Assembly (NCBI GenBank): GCA_003542385.1
Contig: DPKT01000135.1
Span: forward strand, 1 to 12,402
Length of the DNA stretch: 12,402 nt
Source of the DNA: Desulfomicrobium sp.
GTDB lineage: Bacteria > Desulfobacterota > Desulfovibrionia > Desulfovibrionales > Desulfomicrobiaceae
Direction of reading: 5' to 3'
This document shows, piece by piece, positions 6,743 through 12,402 of the stretch (positions within the stretch are counted from its first letter, which is position 1; the number at the start of each line of letters is the position of its first letter). The position numbers and the translations under genes are program-made. The notes beneath the pieces were generated by a model. That model ran no database searches and was not told where the DNA came from. It saw only the letters and a list, made by a program, of their open reading frames with translations.

Positions 6743-7231
6743 ATGAGACATGTCCTTTCCATACTCGTCGAGAACGAACCCGGAGTCCTGTCCCGCGTGG
6801 TCGGGCTGTTCAGCGGCCGCGGATTCAACATCGAGTCCCTGAACGTCGGCCCGACCCTGGAAAACGGGGTTTCGCACATCACCATCTGCACCAGCGGCGA
6901 AGAACAGATCATCGAACAGATCATGAAGCAGCTGCACAAGCTCATCACGGTCATCAAGGTCGTGGACCTGACCCACCTGCAGGCCGTGGAGCGCGAGATC
7001 GTGCTCATGAAGGTCGGGGCCGAGGACTCCAAGCGGGCAGAGGTGCTCAGGATCGCGGATATTTTCAGATGCAAGGTCGTCGACGTCAGCCCGGACGAGC
7101 TGACGCTCGAAATCACCGGGGATCAGGGCAAGATCAAGGCCGTCGTGGCTCTGCTGCAGCGGTTCGGCGTGAAGGAGTTCATCCGCGCCGGCACCGTGGC
7201 CATGCGGCGCAGCATGCAGCTCGCCGACTGA
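6743..7231 (+). CDS. ilvN: Acetolactate synthase small (regulatory) subunit
   Basis: The 162-residue product is the regulatory partner of IlvB. An N-terminal ACT domain (residues 2-75) opens with HVLSILVENEPGVLSRV and RGFNIESLNVGPT; a C-terminal ALS small-subunit domain follows (about 83-158). Residues that in E. coli IlvH affect valine inhibition when changed (G14, S17, N29, from memory) are all present, so feedback inhibition by valine is likely. The 162-residue length matches the IlvH type rather than the short IlvN/IlvM types. AGGAGG (6732-6737) overlaps the ilvB stop TAG, with 5-nt spacing to ATG 6743, so the two subunits are made together. ilvC follows after a 58-nt gap. Confidence 0.97.
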   Translation: MRHVLSILVENEPGVLSRVVGLFSGRGFNIESLNVGPTLENGVSHITICTSGEEQIIEQIMKQLHKLITVIKVVDLTHLQAVEREIVLMKVGAEDSKRAEVLRIADIFRCKVVDVSPDELTLEITGDQGKIKAVVALLQRFGVKEFIRAGTVAMRRSMQLAD

Positions 7232-7232
7232 T

Positions 7233-7261
7233 CCATTTGGCAATGGGGCCCGGCAGCGGGC
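7233..7261 (+). other. Two small tandem hairpins between ilvN and ilvC
   Basis: CCATT (7233-7237) pairs with AATGG (7242-7246) across a TGGC loop, and GCCCG (7248-7252) pairs with CGGGC (7257-7261) across GCAG. Both are short (5 bp) and perfect. They lie in the longest gap inside the ilv cluster. They could be processing or stability elements that set IlvC against IlvBN, or chance. Neither is a terminator: no T-run follows. Confidence 0.3.
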
Positions 7262-7289
7262 ATCACGAACCACGAGAGAAGGAGAAACC

Positions 7290-8279
7290 ATGAAAGTTTA
7301 CTACGACAAGGACGCCGATCTGAATATACTCAAGGACAAGGTCGTGGCCATCATCGGCTACGGCAGCCAGGGCCACGCCCACGCCCAGAACCTGCGCGAC
7401 TCGGGCGTGCAGGTCATCATCGGCCAGCGTCCGGGCGGACCCAACTGGCAGCTGGCGAGGGAGCACGGTTTCGAACCGGTCAGCGCGGCCGAGGCGGCCA
7501 AGAAGGCCGACATGATCCAGATCCTGGTCCAGGACCAGTACCAGCCCAAGGTCTACCAGGAAGAGATCCTGCCCAACCTGACCGCCGGCAAGACTTTGGT
7601 CTTCGGCCACGGCTTCAACATCCACTACAACCAGATCATCCCGCCCAAGGACGTGGACGTGGTCATGATCGCCCCCAAGGGCCCCGGCCACCTCGTGCGC
7701 CGCGAGTTCGAGAAGGGCGGCGGCGTGCCCTGCCTGGTGGCCGTGCACCAGGACGCCACGGGACAGGCTCTGGCCAAGGCCCTGGCCTACGCGGCCGGCG
7801 TCGGCGGAACCCGTTCCGGCGTCCTTGAGACCACCTTCCGCGAAGAGACCGAGACGGACCTCTTCGGCGAACAGGCCGTGCTGTGCGGCGGCGTGAGCGA
7901 GCTCATCCGCGCCGGTTTCGAGACCCTGGTCAAGGCCGGGTACCAGCCCGAGATCGCCTTCTTCGAGTGCATGCACGAACTCAAGCTCATCGTGGACCTG
8001 CTTTACGAGGGCGGCTTCAAGAAGATGCACCACTCCATCAGCGACACCGCCGAGTACGGCGACTACGTGACCGGCCCGCGGGTCATCAACGACGAGTCCC
8101 GCAAGGCCATGCAGAAGGTCCTCGAAGAGATTCAGGACGGCACCTTCGCCCGCAACTGGATCCTGGAGAACAAGGCCAACCTGCCGTTCTTCCTGGCCCG
8201 CCGTCGGCAGAGCCACGAGCATCAGGTGGAGCAGGTCGGCGACAGCCTGCGCGGCATGATGGCCTGGCTGAAGAAATAA
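7290..8279 (+). CDS. ilvC: Ketol-acid reductoisomerase (class I)
   Basis: The 329-residue enzyme isomerises and reduces acetolactate or acetohydroxybutyrate to the dihydroxy acid, the second common step of valine, leucine and isoleucine synthesis. The Rossmann motif is GYGSQGHAHA (23-32). Conserved catalytic positions match the class I numbering exactly: H107 (FGHGFN), K130 (APKGPGH), Mg2+ ligands D190 and E194 (DLFGEQ), and E226 and E230 (FECMHE). The C-terminal knotted domain is complete and length is that of the short bacterial form. The cofactor loop after strand 2 reads GQRPGGPNW (45-53): R47 is kept, but the usual Ser/Thr at positions 50 and 52 are Gly and Asn, so NADPH preference may be weakened. 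AAGGAG (7279-7284) sets ATG 7290. A GC hairpin follows the stop. Confidence 0.98.
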   Translation: MKVYYDKDADLNILKDKVVAIIGYGSQGHAHAQNLRDSGVQVIIGQRPGGPNWQLAREHGFEPVSAAEAAKKADMIQILVQDQYQPKVYQEEILPNLTAGKTLVFGHGFNIHYNQIIPPKDVDVVMIAPKGPGHLVRREFEKGGGVPCLVAVHQDATGQALAKALAYAAGVGGTRSGVLETTFREETETDLFGEQAVLCGGVSELIRAGFETLVKAGYQPEIAFFECMHELKLIVDLLYEGGFKKMHHSISDTAEYGDYVTGPRVINDESRKAMQKVLEEIQDGTFARNWILENKANLPFFLARRRQSHEHQVEQVGDSLRGMMAWLKK

Positions 8280-8287
8280 CACCGCTA

Positions 8288-8315
8288 CCGGGCGGCCCTC
8301 TCTCGGGCCGCCCGG
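8288..8315 (+). terminator. Strong GC hairpin after ilvC, without T-run
   Basis: An 11-bp perfect stem (8288-8298 CCGGGCGGCCC with 8305-8315 GGGCCGCCCGG) closes a 6-nt loop (TCTCTC). It starts 8 nt after the ilvC stop. The sequence after it (CAATCGATC) has no T-run, so it is either a weak intrinsic terminator, a Rho-assisted or 3'-end-stabilising stem, or a partial barrier before the gspE-type gene. The hairpin is symmetric and would work on both strands. Confidence 0.65.
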
Positions 8316-8327
8316 CAATCGATCAAT

Positions 8328-8334
8328 GGGTGAG
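8328..8334 (+). promoter_or_regulatory. Ribosome binding site of the TPR-GspE gene
   Basis: GGGTGAG with 8-nt spacing to ATG 8343. GGTGA pairs with the extended 3' end of 16S rRNA (complement of AGGAGGTGA), so this is a usable though not the commonest site; it supports the start that includes the TPR-like extension. Confidence 0.55.
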
Positions 8335-8342
8335 CGAGACGC

Positions 8343-10451
8343 ATGTCAACCCCTTTGACAGAGGAACAACTCCTGTCCAAGGCCTGGGGCCTCTTTGCCA
8401 AGGACGATTACGCAGGCGTGCTGAACATCTGCCGCAGCGGCTATGCACAAGGCTTGCGCACCTACGACCTGGTCAGGCTCATGCTCGACAGCCTGAACAA
8501 GCTCGGCAAGGTCCAGGAGCAGGCCGAGGTCACCCTCAAGGTGCTGGGGGAGAATCAGTACCCCCCCAAGGTCGCGGCCAAGCTCTACTTCCGCGCCGGC
8601 CTCATCTACCAGCATCAGGAAGACATCTCCGAGGCGCGCCGCATTTTCGAGAAGGTCCGAATCCTCGACCCCGACTTCCCGGGCATCGAGCAGCGCATCA
8701 AGGCCCTCACCCCCCGCCCCGTGGCGTCGAGCAGCAGCCGCTACTCCTTTCTTCTCGACAAGGGCGTCATCAGCGCCGAGCAGCTCTCCAAGGTTCTTTC
8801 CGCCGACGGCAAGGACCCTGACAGCGTCCTTATCAAGGAACACAAGGTCGCCAAGAAGGATCTGGGCGAGAGCCTGGCCCGCTTCTACGGCACGGAGTTC
8901 GTGCCCTTTTCCGCGTCCAAGGAGCCGCCCTTCGAGCTTTTCGAGAAGCGCCGCCTGGACCCCGATTTTCTCAAACGCTACGGCTGGATTCCGTTTTCCC
9001 AGGAAGGCAACACCATCACGGTGCTCATGACCAACCCCTTCGACCTGGGGCGCCTGGACGAGATCCGCTTCATCTACGGCACGTCGAACGTGCAGGCCAA
9101 GGTCACCCTGGCCTCGGACATCGAGCAGTACATCGAGCATTTCTACAAGCAGTTCGGGGCCGGAGAGGATCTGGCCGCGGCCTTCGACGAGGACGTCGAG
9201 GCCGGCGACGTGGTGTCGGCCGCCGATGAAGGCGAGGCGGAGCTCAGCGACACGGACAGCGAGGTCGTGCGCATGGTCAACGCCCTGCTGGTGGAGGCCT
9301 GGCGCAAGAACGTCTCGGACATCCACATCGAGCCCAACCCGCACTCGAAATTCTGCATGTTCCGCTTCCGTCTGGACGGCACGTGCTACGAGTTCCGCAA
9401 GGTGCGCCTGCCCCTGGCCCGTCCCATCGTCTCGCGCCTGAAGATCATGGCCAGCCTGGACATCGCCGAGCGCCGCCTGCCCCAGGACGGCAAGATCAAG
9501 ATCAAGCTCCCGGACCGCAACAAGGTCGTCGAATACCGCATGGCCACCATCCCCACCCTGGAGGGCATGGAGGATGTGGTCCTGCGCGTCCTGGCCTCGG
9601 GCAAGCCCCTGCCCCTGGACAAGCTGGGCCTGCTGCCCCGGAACAAGTCCGCCTTCGAGAAGCTCATCTACAAGCCCTACGGGCTGATCCTCGTGGTCGG
9701 CCCCACGGGCTCCGGCAAGACCACGACCCTGCACTCGGCCGTGAGCTACATCAACACGCCCGAGCGCAAGATCTGGACGGCCGAGGACCCGGTGGAAATC
9801 ACCCAGGAGGGCCTGCGGCAGGTGCAGGTCAACCCCAAGATCGGCCTGACCTTCGCCTCGGCCCTGCGCTCCTTCCTGCGCGCCGACCCGGACGTGATCA
9901 TGATCGGCGAGATGCGCGACAAGGAGACGGCGCACATCGGCGTCGAGTCGTCCCTCACGGGGCACCTCGTGTTTTCGACCCTGCACACCAACTCCGCCCC
10001 CGAGACCGTGACGCGCCTTCTGGACATGGATCTCGACCCGTTCAATTTCGCCGATTCGCTGCTGTGCGTCCTGGCCCAGCGCCTGGTCAAGACCCTGTGC
10101 CCCAACTGCAAGAAGCCCTACACGCCGCAGCAGCAGGAGATCGACGAGATGGCCCTGGAGTTCGGCCCCGGCTGGGAGACCCACGCCAGGGAGTATCTGG
10201 CCGGCCCGCGGACCCTCTACCAGAAGGTCGGCTGCGCCCAGTGCGTGGGCGGCTACAGGGGCCGGCTCGGCATCCACGAGCTCATGGTCAATTCCTCGGG
10301 CATCAAGCAGCAGATCAAGCACCGCAAGCCCACCGAGGAAATCCGCGCCCAGGCCGTGACCGAAGGGATGCTGAGCCTCAAGCAGGACGGCATGCTCAAG
10401 GTTCTGGACGGGCACACGGACATGGACCAGGTCCGGGCCGTGAGCGGTTAG
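8343..10451 (+). CDS. GspE/PilB-type secretion/pilus ATPase with N-terminal TPR-like extension
   Basis: The 702-residue protein is longer than usual GspE/PilB (about 500-570). Residues 1-120 form TPR-like helix pairs (SKAWGLFAKDDYAGVLNIC, AAKLYFRAGLIYQHQEDISEARRIFEKV, ending ILDPDFPGIEQRIK). A T2SSE_N/MshEN-like module follows at about 133-190 (FLLDKGVISAEQLSKVL), then an N2-type domain (205-268). An acidic linker (272-306) leads to the ATPase: Walker A GPTGSGKTTT (453-462), Asp box AEDPVE (481-486), Walker B DVIMIGEMRD (517-526, E523), His box with STLHTNS, and the zinc tetracysteine pair CPNC (586-589) and CAQC (631-634). All ATPase and zinc residues are intact. It should be a cytoplasmic hexamer driving a type II secretion or type IV pilus assembly, but no GspC/D/F/G/L or Pil genes are in the window. 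Its stop overlaps the next start region (TAGCCATG). Confidence 0.95.
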   Translation: MSTPLTEEQLLSKAWGLFAKDDYAGVLNICRSGYAQGLRTYDLVRLMLDSLNKLGKVQEQAEVTLKVLGENQYPPKVAAKLYFRAGLIYQHQEDISEARRIFEKVRILDPDFPGIEQRIKALTPRPVASSSSRYSFLLDKGVISAEQLSKVLSADGKDPDSVLIKEHKVAKKDLGESLARFYGTEFVPFSASKEPPFELFEKRRLDPDFLKRYGWIPFSQEGNTITVLMTNPFDLGRLDEIRFIYGTSNVQAKVTLASDIEQYIEHFYKQFGAGEDLAAAFDEDVEAGDVVSAADEGEAELSDTDSEVVRMVNALLVEAWRKNVSDIHIEPNPHSKFCMFRFRLDGTCYEFRKVRLPLARPIVSRLKIMASLDIAERRLPQDGKIKIKLPDRNKVVEYRMATIPTLEGMEDVVLRVLASGKPLPLDKLGLLPRNKSAFEKLIYKPYGLILVVGPTGSGKTTTLHSAVSYINTPERKIWTAEDPVEITQEGLRQVQVNPKIGLTFASALRSFLRADPDVIMIGEMRDKETAHIGVESSLTGHLVFSTLHTNSAPETVTRLLDMDLDPFNFADSLLCVLAQRLVKTLCPNCKKPYTPQQQEIDEMALEFGPGWETHAREYLAGPRTLYQKVGCAQCVGGYRGRLGIHELMVNSSGIKQQIKHRKPTEEIRAQAVTEGMLSLKQDGMLKVLDGHTDMDQVRAVSG

Positions 10452-10453
10452 CC

Positions 10454-10705
10454 ATGATTCTCTCCTCCAGCCAGCTCCGGGCCCTCAAGGAGCGCAACGA
10501 CGAAGAGCTGCGCAAGGGCAAGCACGGCAAATACGGGTACCCGGCCCACACCATCCAGGACCTGCTCCTGACCATCGAAGCCGTGAAGAAGGAAAAGAAG
10601 AAATGGAAGCAGCTGGCCCAGGACAGGGGCAGGGCGCTGCAGGAGATCTTAGCCGCGGCCGCCAGGGCGGTGCCCGCGTCCTCCGAGACCGAGGACGACC
10701 TGTAG
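10454..10705 (+). CDS. 83-aa helical/coiled-coil protein coupled to the GspE-type gene, unknown function
   Basis: ATG 10454 lies 2 nt after the ATPase stop, with no clear ribosome site of its own, so translation is probably coupled. The product is 83 residues: a basic-charged start (SSSQLRALKERNDEELRKGKHGKYGYPAHTIQDLL), a heptad-like helix (IEAVKKEKKKWKQLAQDRGRALQEILAAAAR, about 41-71) and an acidic tail (SSETEDDL). It is soluble, without signal peptide or membrane segment. No known family is recognised. Context suggests an accessory to the ATPase, as an adaptor or oligomerisation partner (inference). The stop is TAG 10703-10705; 22 nt separate it from the convergent TamB gene. Confidence 0.78.
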   Translation: MILSSSQLRALKERNDEELRKGKHGKYGYPAHTIQDLLLTIEAVKKEKKKWKQLAQDRGRALQEILAAAARAVPASSETEDDL

Positions 10706-10727
10706 CCCTCCTCGAACCCGGCCTTGC
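10706..10727. other. 22-nt convergent intergenic spacer
   Basis: The stops of the plus-strand 83-aa gene and the minus-strand TamB gene are only 22 nt apart. I see no inverted repeat or T-run here, so no obvious bidirectional terminator; the two transcripts may overlap at their 3' ends. Confidence 0.5.
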
Positions 10728-12402
10728 TCAGTAATCGTGCTTCCAGTTGACTCCGGCGCCCTGCCGGGAGTCCGTCCCGACCTCCGTCTCGACACTGATC
10801 TTCGGCGTCAGCTGCACCTCGACCTTGGTCCGGTCCTGTCCGGACACGCTTCGCTGCGTCCGGATGTAGTACTTCCCGCCGACGTACCCGCCTACCCCTA
10901 CGGACGTCTCGTCCTCCTCGTCCTTGCGGATATCGACCTCCTGCAGGCCCAGCCGTGACTTGACGGCCCCGAGCACGTCCAGGCCGGCCCCGACGCCCGT
11001 CATCTCAGCGGCGGCCTGGGCCAGGGCCACGGCCTGCAGGGGCGAGATCTCGCGCATGGAGCGGCCGAAGAGGATCATGGCCAGGAGTTCGTCTTGGGGC
11101 AGGGCCGGGATCGAGGTCAGGCTCAGGCGGAAATTCCTAGCCGGACCGTTCAGGTGGACCTGCACGAGGGTGTCAAGGACGCGGGTTTCGCCGAGCATGT
11201 CCAGGAAGGGGTTGGGCGGGGTTTCCCCGGCCAGGAGAAGGGATCCCTTGGTCAGGTCGAAGATGCGGTCGAGGAAGTCGAAGGTGCCGCGCAGGAGGTT
11301 CATCTCGCCGCTCACGGCGGGGCGGACATGGCTCCCGCCGATGTGAAGACGGCCGCCCCATTCCGAATCGAGGCCGCGCCCCTTGACCGTGAGCCGGGCG
11401 GGGATGTCCACGTTCAGGTCCATCCCGATGAGGAAGTGCGGTTCGGCAGCCGGTGTGTGGTTTCCGGTGGCATTGGCGTTGATCTCGCGGACGTCGATAT
11501 GCGGAGCTTCCTTGGCCGTGGACCTGGGCAGGGCGATGGCGGCCGGGTCCAGGGTCAGGTTGCCCGACAGGGCGGCCGCGTCCAGGTCGCCGCCGAAGCG
11601 GAAGGGGCCTGCGGCCGTACCCTGGAACAGATCCAGCCGCAGCAGGCGGAAGGCCGCGAGGTCGACATCGAAGACGTAGGACAGGGCGTCCAGATCCACC
11701 GTGCCGCGTCCGGCGGCTCTGCCCGCCTCGCCGTCGGTGGCCGTGGCGTTCAGTTCGATGATCGAGCCCTTGGCCAGAGCGTCCACATCGGCCGACTCCA
11801 CGGCCGTGCCGCTGCGGAAGTTCTCGTAGCGGCCTCCGCGGACCCTGGCCGAGCCGGTCAGGGCGGGATTCGCCCATGTCCCGCCGACCCGGAAGTCGAG
11901 TTCGCATTTGCCCGCCACTGCCTGGTCGTCCAGGCGCAGGAGAGTGGGCAGGGTGGCGAGTTCGGCGTACCCACCGATCCGGCCGGAGAGGGGGGCGCCG
12001 GGGCTCACGTCGACGGATGTCAGCCCGGCCCGGACGGGGCAGGACATTTGCGCATCCAGGGCGATCCCGCTGGCCGAATCCACGGTTGCCCTCGCGTCCA
12101 GGAGGTCGCGCCCCAGGCGGACCTGGGCCGTCGCCCCGAGATCCTGAAGGTTGCCGATTCCGGCCGCCCTGACGCGGATGTCCCGGGCCTCCATTTCCAG
12201 CACCGCGTCCGGGTCCTCCGGATGCCCCCGGACATGCAGCCGCGCGTTGACGCGGGCCCTGGGCATGCCCGGAAAGGCAGCGCGGAGCATGGCCGGGTTC
12301 ATGTCGCGCAGTTCGGCCGAGATGTCGGTCCTGTCCGGTGCGACGGCCCCTCGGCTGGTCAGCCTGGCGCGGCCGAAACCGAGGACCGCCTCGCGCCACT
12401 CG
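10728..12402 (-). CDS. tamB: Translocation/assembly module TamB (DUF490) family protein, C-terminal part (5' end outside window)
   Basis: The minus-strand frame is open from the window edge to TGA at 10730-10728, giving 557 residues; the upstream residues before M at 12302 (for example LGFGRARLTSRGAVAPDRTDISAEL) continue the same repetitive beta pattern, so that methionine is internal and the gene begins outside. The sequence is a long series of beta-strand repeats of the AsmA/TamB lipid-transfer type. The C-terminal TamB domain (PF04357) is clear: GRLHIGGSHVRPAVSGEMNL, then LRGTFDFLDRIFDLTKGSLLL, NPFLDMLGETR, LPQDELLAMILFGRS, LGLQEVDI and a terminal barrel-like segment ending KVEVQLTPKISVETEVGTDS and GVNWKHDY. 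TamB is anchored in the inner membrane and spans the periplasm to the outer membrane with TamA, helping outer-membrane protein and phospholipid delivery. A TamA/Omp85 gene, if present, would lie beyond the right edge. Confidence 0.95.
   Translation of the reverse strand, partial: EWREAVLGFGRARLTSRGAVAPDRTDISAELRDMNPAMLRAAFPGMPRARVNARLHVRGHPEDPDAVLEMEARDIRVRAAGIGNLQDLGATAQVRLGRDLLDARATVDSASGIALDAQMSCPVRAGLTSVDVSPGAPLSGRIGGYAELATLPTLLRLDDQAVAGKCELDFRVGGTWANPALTGSARVRGGRYENFRSGTAVESADVDALAKGSIIELNATATDGEAGRAAGRGTVDLDALSYVFDVDLAAFRLLRLDLFQGTAAGPFRFGGDLDAAALSGNLTLDPAAIALPRSTAKEAPHIDVREINANATGNHTPAAEPHFLIGMDLNVDIPARLTVKGRGLDSEWGGRLHIGGSHVRPAVSGEMNLLRGTFDFLDRIFDLTKGSLLLAGETPPNPFLDMLGETRVLDTLVQVHLNGPARNFRLSLTSIPALPQDELLAMILFGRSMREISPLQAVALAQAAAEMTGVGAGLDVLGAVKSRLGLQEVDIRKDEEDETSVGVGGYVGGKYYIRTQRSVSGQDRTKVEVQLTPKISVETEVGTDSRQGAGVNWKHDY

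Noticed and set aside
7238..7254. Possible sigma-54 promoter (TGGCA...) before ilvC
   Set aside because: The second element (GC at the -12 position) is 2 nt out of register and no consensus TTGCW follows.
4850..7291. 813-residue minus-strand open frame opposite the DUF465 and ilv genes
   Set aside because: It is an antisense shadow of ilvB/ilvN caused by high GC; its sequence is repetitive in His, Val, Gly, Leu and Asp with no domain, while the plus strand holds full motif sets.
8346..10415. 689-residue minus-strand open frame opposite the GspE-type gene
   Set aside because: Same antisense GC artefact; no motifs, and the plus-strand ATPase is complete.

Overview
The window is a GC-rich bacterial chromosome segment, with G or C at most third codon positions. 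It reads as ordinary core-type DNA from a Gram-negative bacterium. The gene set (RodZ-free XRE/cupin regulator with an AMP-forming acyl-CoA ligase, YggT/DUF167/DUF465, ilvBN-ilvC, a GspE-type ATPase and TamB) and the protein style suggest a deltaproteobacterial sulfate reducer of the Desulfovibrionales. That assignment is inference from family resemblance, not from a search. I see no mobile element, CRISPR array, tRNA or rRNA.

Left part (1-4091, all +): the 3' end of a small cysteine-rich protein of unknown function; a 250-residue protein I do not recognise; an XRE-family regulator with a C-terminal cupin domain; a 550-residue AMP-forming acyl-CoA synthetase; and a HAD-family phosphatase whose start lies 2 nt after the synthetase stop. 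Gaps are 2-25 nt, so this looks like one transcription unit. The cupin regulator next to the ligase suggests local control of fatty or aryl acid activation.

Middle part (4092-8342, all +): a 75-nt gap with a two-tier hairpin, then yggT (membrane), a DUF167/YggU protein, a DUF465 small coiled-coil protein, and the branched-chain amino acid genes ilvB, ilvN and ilvC. IlvB/IlvN make acetolactate or acetohydroxybutyrate and IlvC reduces and isomerises it. The block ends with a strong 11-bp GC hairpin. No leader peptide or T-box is visible before ilvB; control is probably by valine binding to IlvN and by whatever drives the yggT-led unit.

Right part (8343-12402): a GspE/PilB-type secretion or pilus ATPase with an unusual N-terminal TPR-like extension, translationally coupled to an 83-residue helical protein, with no other type II secretion or pilus gene in view. 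Converging on it from the minus strand, only 22 nt away, is the C-terminal part (557 residues) of a TamB/DUF490 outer-membrane biogenesis protein that runs off the window.

The most interesting points are the KARI cofactor loop that lacks the usual phosphate-binding hydroxyl residues, the TPR-fused orphan ATPase with its coupled small partner, and the cysteine-patterned protein at the left edge. I found no clearly new multi-gene system.
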